A program made the position numbers and the translations under genes. The notes under the pieces were generated by a model. The model was not told where the DNA came from, did no database searches, and saw nothing but the letters and a program-made list of their open reading frames with translations. A stretch of DNA of 64,000 bases from Pontibacter rufus (lineage in GTDB: Bacteria; Bacteroidota; Bacteroidia; Cytophagales; Hymenobacteraceae), in assembly GCF_015694705.1 (NCBI RefSeq), contig NZ_JADQDR010000011.1:1-64000 (forward strand). Reading direction: 5' to 3'. This document shows, one piece after another, positions 37,148 to 47,150 of the stretch (within the stretch, counting starts at the first letter, position 1; the number at the start of each line of letters is the position of its first letter).

Positions 37148-38581
37148 TTATTTTACAGGCTGCTCCGCCGCTACGATGCTGTTTAAGTATACTTCGAGGT
37201 TGGTGTATTGCTTGCTGAGTTTATACTGGGTGGCATCAGCTGCATTGCCGGGATTCAGCCCGTGCGTTTGCTCCCAGGCATCCGGCATGCCGTCCTGGTC
37301 GCTGTCTTCGGGCGACGTGCCGGAGGCCAGCTCGGGCCATCCGCCCACGTCTTTCTGCGAGTCGATGATGCCGTCGTTCTTCTGGCCATAAGGTGCTTTC
37401 CCGGTCCTGACTTCCTGCACAATGCGTTCATCCACTTTGTCGCGTCGGTAGCTGGCACCGGCTCTGGCCAGTACCTGCTCGTAAGCCTCCTGCGCCGGGT
37501 GCTGCGTAATTGCCTCCACCGGAAAAGCAGTTGCCACCACGACAGAATCCACGTGCTCCGCCTCTATGCCCAGCTTGTTGTTTTGCGTAACGGCAGGGCT
37601 GCCGTCCATGTAGTTCCCGCTTACATAAAAAGCACCAAAAGGCCTGTAGGGCTCCAGTATTCTCTCTTCTTTCGATGCGATGGTGGCAGGGCCGGGCTTG
37701 TAATAGTTGTTCACCATGTTGTAGCGGCCTCTCTCGCCACCGTAGGTGCTGTTGTGTCGCCAGTTAAAAATCACGTTATTCCGGAAATCCACCAGTTCAT
37801 CGGGGGTATTCGGGGTGCTGCTGGAGCCACTGAAACGCGGGTTGCGGCTGGTGTTGCTGGCCAGCAGGTTATGGTGAAAGGTAGCGCCCTTGCCGCCCCA
37901 GATGCCGCCATACCCATGTGCTCCTTTTTCATGCACCGACTGGTTCAGGCTCTCCGCGATGATGGACCACTGTAAGGTAAAATTCTTGTTCCGGTAAAAA
38001 GAGGCACATTCGTCGGTGGCCCAGCTCATAGAGCAATGGTCAACTATAATGTTTTCGCGCCCCTTGTTGGCTCCCAGCGCATCTGCCTGCTCCATATCCG
38101 TATCGCCCATTCGGAAGCGCATGTACCGCACAATCACATTATCCGCTTTTATACTTACCGGATGGTTGCGGAGGGTAATGCCCTCGCCCGGAGCCGACTG
38201 GCCGGCAATGGTAATATCGCCGTTGTTGATATCCAGTGGCGACTCCAGCGGAATAGTGCCTGCCACCGCAAAGACAACCGTACGCGGACCATGCTTTTGG
38301 ATGGCATCGCGCAAACTGCCCGGCCCGCTATCGTTCAGATTTGTCACTATCACTACCTGGCCGCCTCTGCCGCCGGTGGTATACTTGCCAAACCCTTCCG
38401 CTCCTGGGAAAGCCAGCGCCCGCTGCGTTTCCGGCGCCGGTACGGTAGCAACAGTTACAGTCGCGGTATCCGCAGCCGGAGTAGCGGCCGTCGTTGCTAC
38501 CTTCTGCGAACAGCCCGCCAATGCCAGTTGAAACATGGAGCCAACGAAAGCAATGTGGGTTATCTTGTTTTTAAACTTCAT
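37148..38581 (-). CDS. Pectate lyase PL1, lipoprotein (copy 2)
   Basis: The 477-residue protein has a lipobox (LALAGC) and a Thr/Ala/Val-rich linker. The PL1 helix starts at LAFPGAEGFGKYTTGGRGG and keeps IVDHCSMSWATDECASFY, GAHGYGGIWGGKGATFHHN and TSRNPRFSG. It ends with the same calcium-binding repeat as copy 1 (DSDQDGMPDAWEQTHGLNPG) but has no T9SS domain. A lipid-anchored lyase beside a T9SS lyase suggests that homogalacturonan is cleaved in two cellular places. Confidence 0.93.
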   Translation of the reverse strand: MKFKNKITHIAFVGSMFQLALAGCSQKVATTAATPAADTATVTVATVPAPETQRALAFPGAEGFGKYTTGGRGGQVVIVTNLNDSGPGSLRDAIQKHGPRTVVFAVAGTIPLESPLDINNGDITIAGQSAPGEGITLRNHPVSIKADNVIVRYMRFRMGDTDMEQADALGANKGRENIIVDHCSMSWATDECASFYRNKNFTLQWSIIAESLNQSVHEKGAHGYGGIWGGKGATFHHNLLASNTSRNPRFSGSSSTPNTPDELVDFRNNVIFNWRHNSTYGGERGRYNMVNNYYKPGPATIASKEERILEPYRPFGAFYVSGNYMDGSPAVTQNNKLGIEAEHVDSVVVATAFPVEAITQHPAQEAYEQVLARAGASYRRDKVDERIVQEVRTGKAPYGQKNDGIIDSQKDVGGWPELASGTSPEDSDQDGMPDAWEQTHGLNPGNAADATQYKLSKQYTNLEVYLNSIVAAEQPVK

Positions 38582-38674
38582 CCTGATCTCTTTGTGTGGA
38601 GCCTCTCTTATACTTGAAGAAGGCTTCTGTTTATTTTCTTACCTCAGCTATTCCGGCTATACTTTGGTTTGGCG

Positions 38675-39958
38675 TTACTTGCTGCTATTGACATGCACCT
38701 GAACAGGTGCCGCCAGCTCCTGCGCGGTTTTGTTGAGGTATTCCAGGAACTGTTCCTCGGTTTTAATGCCCTGCGGTTCCAATTCCCAGGCAGCCAGGAA
38801 ATAGTAGTCGAGCTTGCCGTTGGTTGGCTTTAGCTTCACCACGTGGCTATTGGCATCTTCTGTAAATGCCATAAAGTCCTGCGGGCGGAAAAGTACGGCA
38901 ATGCCCAGTTTGTCTTTGTTCAGGCTCTGCGCTCCGTAGGTAGCCAGGTAGCCCCACTGTTTGTCATTCCCTTTACTTTTGAAGAGCCGGGCAGTTTTGT
39001 CTTTGTTGAGGCCGGTAACCAGGTTTTCCGGTGTGCCGCCTGTTACCTGTACCTGGTGGTGCGTCAGGCGCGTGCCGGCATGTATACTTAGCAGCGACTG
39101 CACATCCAGGTCCTGGCCCGCTACCTGCCAGCCATAGTAGTTGGTGAGAATGGACGAGTATACAGGCCCGTTCTCGGTTATTTTGCTGATGATGCTGTCT
39201 GTTTTTTCTATCCGCTGTGCATGGTCCTCTACAAACATACCCAGCGTGCCCACACCCAGCGATTTGCCCACTTTCAGCACATCCATGCCCCAGGGCTGCA
39301 GTTCGTGGTATGAGTCAAAGCCATCCAGGCCCACCTGCTGCAAGACCATATCCGGGGTTGTTTTGCCGAACACATCCGTACCGTTGCGCCAGTCCAGGTA
39401 AAAGCGGTAGCCCACCTTATCCGACTCCCAGCCGGGGCCTTCGTAGCGGATAAAGAAGGAGTGGTCGGTATGCTCGTCGGGCACCCGCAGCGAATCTACG
39501 TTCCGGAACTCCCCGCCAATGTATTTCTTGTTTTCGAAGTGGCCGCCAAACTTGTTGGAAAGCTCTGCCTGCGTGCGTTTGGCATACTTGTGCTGATAGG
39601 TGCCCTTCTCATTGTAGCGAATGGTGAGCGTACGCGCTGCTTTTGGCGCCATTTGGTCCAGCACCAGTATGATGCCCGCTTGCAGGTTATCCTTGCTGTT
39701 ATACTGGCTGGGGATCTCTTTCTTACCATCAAGCACCACAAAAGCATCCGGGTTAAAAGCCGGTATCGCATTCCGGATTTCTGTGGCAGGTATAAAAGCG
39801 GCTACATCGCTGCGCGGCTGCGCCAGCGGGTTGGTCACGCTCACCGTAAACGTTTCACGAAATACCTGCTTCAGGTTCTGGGCGTTTACTTCGCCCACAT
39901 GCAAGGTATAAAACAGTAAGAATGCGCAGATGGTCCGGAACTTTACCTGGTGGATCAT
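38675..39958 (-). CDS. DUF4861 family exported protein (copy 1)
   Basis: The 427-residue precursor has a cleavable leader (ICAFLLFYTLHVGEVNAQ). The DUF4861 core shows GPGWESDKVGYRFYLDWRNG, QPWGMDVLKVGKSLGVGTLG and a C-terminal YYFLAAWELEPQGIKTEEQF. The family has no assigned activity that I know; it recurs in pectin and rhamnogalacturonan loci. The paralogue at 55956 lies in the other arm. It may be the first gene of the enzyme operon, since 200 bases separate it from the SusCD unit. Confidence 0.8.
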   Translation of the reverse strand: MIHQVKFRTICAFLLFYTLHVGEVNAQNLKQVFRETFTVSVTNPLAQPRSDVAAFIPATEIRNAIPAFNPDAFVVLDGKKEIPSQYNSKDNLQAGIILVLDQMAPKAARTLTIRYNEKGTYQHKYAKRTQAELSNKFGGHFENKKYIGGEFRNVDSLRVPDEHTDHSFFIRYEGPGWESDKVGYRFYLDWRNGTDVFGKTTPDMVLQQVGLDGFDSYHELQPWGMDVLKVGKSLGVGTLGMFVEDHAQRIEKTDSIISKITENGPVYSSILTNYYGWQVAGQDLDVQSLLSIHAGTRLTHHQVQVTGGTPENLVTGLNKDKTARLFKSKGNDKQWGYLATYGAQSLNKDKLGIAVLFRPQDFMAFTEDANSHVVKLKPTNGKLDYYFLAAWELEPQGIKTEEQFLEYLNKTAQELAAPVQVHVNSSK

Positions 39959-40116
39959 AGGGTGCTATTTTAAGAGAATCTAAAGGAATGAACTGCCGGA
40001 AACGGTAAAGTTCCGCTCCATCTTTCATCAAAGGGATTGCTTATACTTTGCCTGCTGGTCTTTAAGTATAAATTATACTTGTAGCATGAACTCAGTCCAC
40101 TAAAACATATTAGCTA

Positions 40117-40145
40117 CCAGTTGCAGTTTGTATGGCTGCAACTGG
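40117..40145 (-). terminator. Possible terminator of the SusCD unit
   Basis: CCAGTTGCAG and CTGCAACTGG pair perfectly over 10 bp around a 9-base loop, 15 bases past the stop of the beta-helix lipoprotein gene. A T-rich tract is not adjacent, so it may only slow or process the transcript. Confidence 0.45.
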
Positions 40146-40159
40146 CAGGTTAAAATAAA

Positions 40160-41749
40160 CTATGGTCTCCATCTCGGATCTCCGGCACTGTTATAGCCAC
40201 CGAAAGTTCTATCGACAAGGGTAAAGTTTCCGTTAGCCGGATCTGCAAATAAGTAAGTAGATGCCTTGTCATAAGAAATCAGATTGGGTAATGGATCTGA
40301 GATATTACTATAATCTGAAGTGCTGTAAGTACCCTTTAAATCTATACTTGTGCTGGCACCTGCTACAATCCCTTTAACGCCTGTACTTGTTTCTCCGGGT
40401 TTGGCCCAGCCCGGGCCTATGATGCAGTTATAGATTTTAATCAGCGAGGCAACATCATTGCTATTGTAGTTCACAAAGTAATTGCCGCTCAGCGGAGCTT
40501 CGTTGAAAGTGCAATTCTCAATCAGCACAGAATTTGAAGCAGACTTGCTTACTAATACATTTTGCGCCTTGTAAATGGTACTGTTGCGGATTGTAATGTT
40601 CTCTACCATGGCAGCTGTATTATCAACGTTAAGCACGCCGTATCCATTTATACTATCAATCACACAGTTCTGGTAGGTAAAATCTGAAATCAGAACCGGA
40701 GAAGATGATTTGATTCTGGCTACTCCCCTGAAACTCTGGATCTGGCAGGCATTAAAGATCACCTTGCCGACAGTACCTCCCTTTGATATGTTCATGACAT
40801 AGCCCCCTCCAAAATCACCGCGCATCGAAACATTACTGAACTTTACAGAGTCAATAGCAGCGCCTTCTGACAGGTCAAAATTGCTGCTAAACTTAATACT
40901 GGCAATGTCATCAAAGCCAAGCCCGCTTAAAATTGTAACAGAACCGTTTAAACTTGTTGTAGAAGGAATGTTGTATGTCAGGCCTCTTTCCAGGATAATA
41001 ACGCTCCCCGATGGTGCCGTTTGCAGGGCTTCATACAATGCTTCCGGATTGTCTTTTATTCCTCTCAGGTCAATTATATTACTATTTGGGAATACGAGCG
41101 GTACTTTTGTGGTGTAATTTTCCCAGCCTCTCATGGTCTCACCGCTATACAGGTAAATAATGTATCCGGTAGCGCCCGTTAGCCCGGTAACTACTTTTTG
41201 CTGGGCGGCAATATCATCTGCGGTAAGCGCTACTTCGCTCACTAGAGAGCTATCTGCGGCATTCAGTACCTTAATTGAGGTTACCGCATCTCCGCTGTTG
41301 GTCCAACGCACGATGGCGGCAACATCGGTTACATCATTTGAGGTGGGCGTAACCAGGATGGTAGGAAACTTTGCAGTTTTCATCTCACCCAGAAATGATA
41401 AGCCGGAATTTTTAGACGGATCCTGAGCCAGCGCCTGTACCTGAATCTGGTATAACTGATCCCACAGCAGGTCTTCAAATACAATGGCGTTGGTATCAAC
41501 CTCTACTGAATAATCAATCGTTTTGAAGGTATCCCGGCTAATTTCAACCTTGTAGGCAACAGCGCCCTTGTTCTTTTGCCAGGATGCTGAAATCCAGTTT
41601 CCCTGCGACTCCATCAGCCCTTTTTGTACAGGTCTGAAAAGCCGGTCGGGGCCTGTTAACTCTTCTTCTTTCTCGCAGGCTGTCAGGAGAAGGAGGGCTG
41701 AGATCAGGCCCAGAAAAATATACTTTATATTGAAATACGTGCTGTCCAT
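40160..41749 (-). CDS. Fibronectin III/beta-helix surface lipoprotein (DUF5123/DUF4957-like)
   Basis: The 529-residue protein has a lipobox (LLLLTAC) followed by EKEEE, an acidic stretch resembling Bacteroidota surface-export signals. Residues 30-130 and 130-220 look like fibronectin type III modules (GNWISASWQKNKGAVAYKVE; DVTDVAAIVRWTNSGDAVTS). The remainder is a parallel beta-helix (VENITIRNSTIYKAQ, VLIENCTFNEAPL). It occupies the SusE/SusF position, 18 bases after susD, so it is probably a surface pectin-binding protein. A lyase-like activity cannot be excluded. Confidence 0.75.
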   Translation of the reverse strand: MDSTYFNIKYIFLGLISALLLLTACEKEEELTGPDRLFRPVQKGLMESQGNWISASWQKNKGAVAYKVEISRDTFKTIDYSVEVDTNAIVFEDLLWDQLYQIQVQALAQDPSKNSGLSFLGEMKTAKFPTILVTPTSNDVTDVAAIVRWTNSGDAVTSIKVLNAADSSLVSEVALTADDIAAQQKVVTGLTGATGYIIYLYSGETMRGWENYTTKVPLVFPNSNIIDLRGIKDNPEALYEALQTAPSGSVIILERGLTYNIPSTTSLNGSVTILSGLGFDDIASIKFSSNFDLSEGAAIDSVKFSNVSMRGDFGGGYVMNISKGGTVGKVIFNACQIQSFRGVARIKSSSPVLISDFTYQNCVIDSINGYGVLNVDNTAAMVENITIRNSTIYKAQNVLVSKSASNSVLIENCTFNEAPLSGNYFVNYNSNDVASLIKIYNCIIGPGWAKPGETSTGVKGIVAGASTSIDLKGTYSTSDYSNISDPLPNLISYDKASTYLFADPANGNFTLVDRTFGGYNSAGDPRWRP

Positions 41750-41767
41750 AATATTTAGTTTTTTTGT

Positions 41768-43609
41768 TTAAAACCCGTATCCGTCATTTTTTAACACTCC
41801 CAGGCTGCCGGTAACTGTTTCGCTCGGGATTGGCAGGATGTATCTAACCGGCGACATGCCGGAGTCGTCCTGATAACCTCTCCAGTTTCTAAGTATATAA
41901 TCAGCAGGCCCCATGGTGGTGGTATTAATCAGGCCCCGCAACCAGGTAGTGCTGTAGTAGCCATCCGGATTATCGCCTTTGTTTGGCGAATCTACTACAG
42001 GCGGCACAACAGCAGGTCTTCTGAATTTATTCAGATAGGTTATGGTGCCATCAGCGTTCCGCTTGTAATAAAGGTAATCAGGGTACTTCGCGTATTCGCC
42101 GGCATTGTTGTAAGCATCCAGCCCCATTTGAATAAGTGTCCGCCTGGTCTCAGCCACTTTTTCACCGTACAGGCCCCAGCGGATGAGATCATACTTGCGC
42201 AACCCTTCACCGCCAAACTCCCAGGCCCTTTCATCTACTATAGCATTAAAAAACGCCTCCTTTCCTGAAACCGCGCTAATGTATTCGTCCACCTTGGCTG
42301 GCCAGGCGGATTGCGGGAAAGCGCGCTGGCGTACTTGCCTGAGTGCCTCTTTGGCCTCGCCTGTAGGCCCGCCGGAAATTTCATTCTCTGTCTCGGCCAG
42401 CATTAGCAGCACATCAGAATAGCGCATCACCGGCCAGTTAACACCGGTGCCTTTGGCAGAAGCTGCCCCCGGAGGTGTTTGCAGCCACAACCTGTTCCAT
42501 TTGCCCGGCGCAATAGAAGTAACATCGACCGGTTGCTGCAATAAATTCTTGTCGTAGTAAACCAATGAGCATGTTACCCCCTGGCGTGTATCCAGTGTAT
42601 CAAAAGAATAAAAATAACTTACTGGGAGGCTTATGTAGTTAGAGCCGGATCCATATGGATGCGTTCCGGCATCCACCCTGACACCGTTATTCCAGGCCAC
42701 ATCACCGAAGCCAGGATGAAAAGCAACTTCAAAAAGCACATCGCTATTCTCAGGAGAGATATATTCAACCTCATTGCGGAACACTTCTCCAAAATCAGGG
42801 TTAAGGCTATGGGGCTTTGTATTTACCAGCTTTTTAGTGTAGGTGTTGGCAATCTGGTAATACTCCAGGTAGTCGTCGCTTCTTTTTACCGACATGTCAG
42901 GATAAAGGGCATAGCCGCCACGCGTTAACGACAGGCGCGCAATCATACCCATCACAAACTCCCTGTTGATGCGCTCTATACCAAAATCCAGTTGATCTGC
43001 CCACATCATTTTCGGCTCTATCTCGATCAAATCCTGGATAAGCTGCGTAAGGATTTCATTTCTGTCAGTCCTTGGCAGGTAAAACTCATCTCCCGCTTTG
43101 GTAGGTGTTGTTTTAAAGGGCACATCACCCCAAAGGTTTACCAGATAATAATACCAGTAAGCGCGCAGCGTTAAAGCTTCTCCCAATAATTGATTCATCG
43201 TTGGGTTGCCCTGTTGGTATAAGGCGCTGTTTTCAATCCCTTCAATAGCCTCGTTCGCTCTGTTGATGGCGTTGTAGGCATTGTTCCAGACAACTCTTAC
43301 ATCACTATTGCTTGCTGTGGCCTCAAAAGACCAGACATCACGCCGGGCATTGTCGGGTGAACCACTCACGCCCCCGGCTTCAATGTCGGTGTTACCCATA
43401 AAGTTGCTGGAAAGCCTGGACGTGTATGCATCCTGATTGAAAAGCGCGTAGATTCCATAAACGGCCTTGGCTGCATCCGCTTCGCTGCTGAAGATATAAT
43501 CCTGGGTAAAAGACGAGGGAGAATTTGTGTCCAGATAATCTTCGCATGAAGTGAAGAGCAGTGCCACTGTCACAACGCTGTATATAAATATGTTTTTCAT
43601 CTTGCGCAT
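41768..43609 (-). CDS. susD: SusD/RagB family nutrient-binding lipoprotein
   Basis: I start at the ATG at 43609 (MRKMKNIFIYSVVTVALL), 25 bases after the susC stop, giving 613 residues. The lipobox is LLFTSC with EDYLDTNSPSSFT after it, an acidic surface-type start. SusD hallmarks are present: tetratricopeptide-like helices (VVWNNAYNAINRANEAIEGI, LLGEALTLRAYWYYYLVNLW) and the C-terminal YILPIPSETVTGS. It forms the lid over the SusC transporter that captures glycans, here presumably pectic oligosaccharides. Confidence 0.93.
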   Translation of the reverse strand: MRKMKNIFIYSVVTVALLFTSCEDYLDTNSPSSFTQDYIFSSEADAAKAVYGIYALFNQDAYTSRLSSNFMGNTDIEAGGVSGSPDNARRDVWSFEATASNSDVRVVWNNAYNAINRANEAIEGIENSALYQQGNPTMNQLLGEALTLRAYWYYYLVNLWGDVPFKTTPTKAGDEFYLPRTDRNEILTQLIQDLIEIEPKMMWADQLDFGIERINREFVMGMIARLSLTRGGYALYPDMSVKRSDDYLEYYQIANTYTKKLVNTKPHSLNPDFGEVFRNEVEYISPENSDVLFEVAFHPGFGDVAWNNGVRVDAGTHPYGSGSNYISLPVSYFYSFDTLDTRQGVTCSLVYYDKNLLQQPVDVTSIAPGKWNRLWLQTPPGAASAKGTGVNWPVMRYSDVLLMLAETENEISGGPTGEAKEALRQVRQRAFPQSAWPAKVDEYISAVSGKEAFFNAIVDERAWEFGGEGLRKYDLIRWGLYGEKVAETRRTLIQMGLDAYNNAGEYAKYPDYLYYKRNADGTITYLNKFRRPAVVPPVVDSPNKGDNPDGYYSTTWLRGLINTTTMGPADYILRNWRGYQDDSGMSPVRYILPIPSETVTGSLGVLKNDGYGF

Positions 43610-43634
43610 GATTGATATACTTAGTGAATTGGTA

Positions 43635-46600
43635 TTAGAAAGTAACATTAACGCCCAGGGTGAATGTGCGGCTTTTTGGATAGGCTGAGTAGTCTACCCC
43701 GGGAGTAAGCGCTGCGTAAGAACTGCTTCTGGTGGCGCTTACCTCCGGATCATATCCTGAATAATTTGTCCATAGCCACGCATTATACACAGTGCCATAC
43801 ACCCTGAGCTGGTTCAGACCAATTTTGGATATTAAGTTTTCAGGTAGCGAGTATCCCAATGTAACATTGCTCAACCGCAGGAAAGAACCATCTTCAATAG
43901 CCCAGGAGTGAATTACCGGCGAGGCCGTTCCCATAGAGAAGGGCGACCAGATGGTAGCATTCTGATTCAGCTCCCGTAACGCCTCCAGGTCTGTAACCAA
44001 CTCACCGTTTGCATCGATGTATTTGAACCTGTTGTCAGAATTCATTGTGTTCAGCATGTTGCCATAATAGGTTCTGTGGAGCATGTTGAATGATATCTTG
44101 CCGGTATTGTACACGTCGTTGCCGTACACCCAGTTAAAGAAAGCGGAGAAATCAAAGCCTTTATAGGTAGCATTCAAACCAAAGCCACCACTATGCTTTG
44201 GCAGGGCGCTGCCAATAATCTGACGGTCACCTCCCGGCGTTATCACCCCATCTCCATCTAAATCTTTAAGCTTTAACACGCCGGGCCTTAGCGTAATACC
44301 ACCAAGGTAAGAGCCGATATCAGCAACTCCTTCTTTCAGAGTATACCTGTTTGTATTAGGGTCGTATGCCTGAAAATCATCAACAGTATAATATCCGTCT
44401 GTAACATAGCCATACATCAGGCCAACAGTTTCACCAACATTTACTCTGTAATCATCCCGCTCCTTCAGGTCTGTACCAGCCCAGTTTGAATAAAACACCT
44501 TGCTGTCTACACCATCCAACTCATCAATTTTAAAGCGGTTTATGCCTATATTGAAGTTTGCTGTAAGTGTAAAATCTTCTGTCTGTACAATACTGCCATT
44601 CAGGCCCAGTTCTACTCCTCTGTTAGACGTTTGTCCGATGTTACGCAACTGTTTTGTATAGCCCAGATAAGGCGGGATGTCTGACTCTACCAACAGATCT
44701 TTGGTGATATTCCAGTAAGCATCAAAAGTACCATACAGGCGATCGTTGAATAAGCCGAAGTCAAGACCGGCATTTCTGGTTACAGTGGTTTCCCATTTCA
44801 GCGCAGGATTTACCAGCACGTCTGATGCGGCCACATAGTATGGCTGCGCAACATCGCCGAAACCAATTGGTCTGTTGTCAGAGATGGCATACGTGCGTCT
44901 GAATGCATTATCCCCGATGCGGTTATTCCCGGCTTCACCATAGCTAAGACGCAACTTCAGGTCCGTTACCACGGGAAACTGATCCATAAAGTCTTCTTCA
45001 GAAATTCGCCATGCAGCTGCAGCCGCCGGGAAGATGCCCCATTGGTTACCAGGAGCAAATTTGCTGGACCCATCCGCACGAACGGTTAAGGTAAACAGAT
45101 ATTTGTTCATCAGCTGGTAGTTGGCGCGGCCAAAGAAAGATAAAAGATGGTCCGGAATATCTACATAGGTCGACTGCCTGTCAGGAGTACCCAAAGCCAT
45201 GTTGGCGAAAAGCACTTCAGGTTCCAGGTTCTCGGCAAAATATTTAGCTCTCTGAAATCTGGAGAAACCTGTACTCTGAATCAACTCCTGCCCTACCAGC
45301 AGGTTCAGGTCATGAATATCGTTCCGTTTTAAAGTATAATTAAGGGTGTTGGCCCAGCGATATTTTTGCCCCTGTGAATTCGTAATTTCTCCTAAGGGCA
45401 GGTTACCGCCCACGTTCCTGGATTCGCCGGTTAAAGGGCCGTAGTAGCGTTTATTTTCACCAAAGTTAAAATCAGCGCCAAACTCAGAACGATACATCAG
45501 GTCTTTTGTAATAAACCACGAAAGAGCAGCGCTCATGTTGAGCGTTTTGTTCACTCTGTTTCTGTAGTCCTGCGCAGCAAGCTCCGGCGGACTGATCATA
45601 CTTCTCAGAAAATCTTCATAATCATTGCTGGCATCCGCTTCAGACGGATCAATTTCTATGGCATCAGCTATACCGTTTACAGGGCGTGTCGTTATTCCAT
45701 CGGATATCCTTATGCTGGAACTGCCTGAAGTACCGGCGCCATCTATGTTGGTATTTGAAAACCGCGTAGCCAAATCAATTTTCAGTGATTTGGAAATCTC
45801 ATGGTTCAGCTTAAAGTTAAGGTAGGTTCTTTCGTAAGCAGAACCTATCATCAAGCCTTCATCTTTGTTATTGGTAACACTAAAGCTCATTTTTGTCTTG
45901 TCCGTTCCTCCTGTAATACTCAGGTTATGAAACTGCGACAAGGCCGCATCCCCAAATAGTTCTTCCTGCCAATCGGTTCCGCGCTGTCTTTTATAGAGTT
46001 CCAGGTCGTCGTACACGCCAAAGTACCTGGTAAAATTTTCTACATCGGTTGTACCTCTCAATTTGGCATATTCATACTGCGCCAGCACAAACTCGTAAGG
46101 AGATAATACTTCTAACTTTCTTGGCAAAGCCCTGGCCTGCACATAGCCATTATAAGAAACAGAGGTTTTGCCGCTCTTGGCACTTTTAGTGGTAATAATA
46201 ACAACACCATTTGCACCTCGGGCGCCATAAATAGCTGCTGAAGCTGCATCTTTAAGAATGTCTATGCTTGCAATGTCGGATGGCGCTATATCATTTATGC
46301 TTCCCACCGGAAAGCCGTCGACGATGTATAAGGGAGAATTATCCTGTGTAACAGAACCGCCGCCGCGCACACGGACTACGATTTCTGCACCCGGGGCACC
46401 ATCGGTAGTCGTTACCTGCACGCCAGGCATTCTGCCGGTCATGGCCTCAGCTACGCTGGAAACAGGTATCTTTTTCAGTTCAGCGCCCGACATGGATGAC
46501 ACCGCTCCGGTTAAGTTCTCTCTCTTAATTGTTCCATAACCGATAGACACAATTTCTACCTCCTCCAGGGCTTCTGCATCGGGCGAAAGAGACACATTAA

Positions 46601-46889
46601 TGGTTGACTGCCCATTTACGGGCACCTCCTGCGGCTCATAACCTATAAAGGAGAATACCAGTGTGCCATCTCCATCTGCCAGGGGCAAGGTATAACTGCC
46701 ATCCACGCCTGTAGCAGTGCCTTGCGTTGTCCCTTTCAGGAGCACCGTCACGCCTGGCAAACCTTCCCCTTTTTCATCAGTCACTTTCCCTTTTACAGAG
46801 AAGCCCTGCGCCAGAGCCGCTGTCATGGCTGTAAGGAAAAGCGGTATCACAAACAGATACCTAACCTTTCTGAGTATAGCGTTTTGCAT
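43635..46889 (-). CDS. susC: SusC/RagA family TonB-linked outer membrane transporter
   Basis: The 1084-residue protein has a signal peptide, a CarboxypepD-like domain (VKGKVTDEKGEGLPGVTVLL), the plug with GANGVVIITTKS and a TonB-box-like EEVEIVSIGYGT. A 22-strand barrel follows, with the C-terminal TFTLGVNVTF. It lacks an N-terminal STN domain, so it is a transporter, not a sigma/anti-sigma signalling receptor. Together with SusD it imports pectic oligosaccharides. Its leader is preceded by a candidate LacI operator (47135-47150). Confidence 0.95.
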   Translation of the reverse strand: MQNAILRKVRYLFVIPLFLTAMTAALAQGFSVKGKVTDEKGEGLPGVTVLLKGTTQGTATGVDGSYTLPLADGDGTLVFSFIGYEPQEVPVNGQSTINVSLSPDAEALEEVEIVSIGYGTIKRENLTGAVSSMSGAELKKIPVSSVAEAMTGRMPGVQVTTTDGAPGAEIVVRVRGGGSVTQDNSPLYIVDGFPVGSINDIAPSDIASIDILKDAASAAIYGARGANGVVIITTKSAKSGKTSVSYNGYVQARALPRKLEVLSPYEFVLAQYEYAKLRGTTDVENFTRYFGVYDDLELYKRQRGTDWQEELFGDAALSQFHNLSITGGTDKTKMSFSVTNNKDEGLMIGSAYERTYLNFKLNHEISKSLKIDLATRFSNTNIDGAGTSGSSSIRISDGITTRPVNGIADAIEIDPSEADASNDYEDFLRSMISPPELAAQDYRNRVNKTLNMSAALSWFITKDLMYRSEFGADFNFGENKRYYGPLTGESRNVGGNLPLGEITNSQGQKYRWANTLNYTLKRNDIHDLNLLVGQELIQSTGFSRFQRAKYFAENLEPEVLFANMALGTPDRQSTYVDIPDHLLSFFGRANYQLMNKYLFTLTVRADGSSKFAPGNQWGIFPAAAAAWRISEEDFMDQFPVVTDLKLRLSYGEAGNNRIGDNAFRRTYAISDNRPIGFGDVAQPYYVAASDVLVNPALKWETTVTRNAGLDFGLFNDRLYGTFDAYWNITKDLLVESDIPPYLGYTKQLRNIGQTSNRGVELGLNGSIVQTEDFTLTANFNIGINRFKIDELDGVDSKVFYSNWAGTDLKERDDYRVNVGETVGLMYGYVTDGYYTVDDFQAYDPNTNRYTLKEGVADIGSYLGGITLRPGVLKLKDLDGDGVITPGGDRQIIGSALPKHSGGFGLNATYKGFDFSAFFNWVYGNDVYNTGKISFNMLHRTYYGNMLNTMNSDNRFKYIDANGELVTDLEALRELNQNATIWSPFSMGTASPVIHSWAIEDGSFLRLSNVTLGYSLPENLISKIGLNQLRVYGTVYNAWLWTNYSGYDPEVSATRSSSYAALTPGVDYSAYPKSRTFTLGVNVTF

Positions 46890-47134
46890 AGGTAAAATTT
46901 AGTTATTGTTAAATTGTTTGATTATTATCTTAAATGCTTTAAACCCTAATCTCCGGCATCCAAAGGAATTTACAGGGAGGCCAACGGCTTAAGCTTATTC
47001 CGGCAGATAAAACAAGCTTGCCCAGCTATCTTCTAGGCTGCGGCAGCTTATACCCGAACGCCAGACTGCATATAAAACCAACGCTCCATGAGGTCTGATA
47101 CTGACTAATCACTTACTGTCAGCAGTTGATTGCT

Positions 47135-47150
47135 TGCGCAAACGATTGCA
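47135..47150. promoter_or_regulatory. Candidate LacI-family operator before susC
   Basis: TGCGCAAACGATTGCA differs from the kduI site at only two positions. It has the half-sites GCAAA and TTGC around a central CG. It lies about 245 bases upstream of the susC start codon; that distance implies a long leader or action as an upstream site. Confidence 0.7.

Noticed and set aside
30412-39919. Long plus-strand open frames opposite the pectin enzymes
   Set aside because: They are antisense to genes with complete catalytic motifs and carry no domain pattern of their own.
43635-46889. SusC as a sigma/anti-sigma signalling receptor
   Set aside because: There is no N-terminal STN domain and no ECF sigma or anti-sigma gene nearby.
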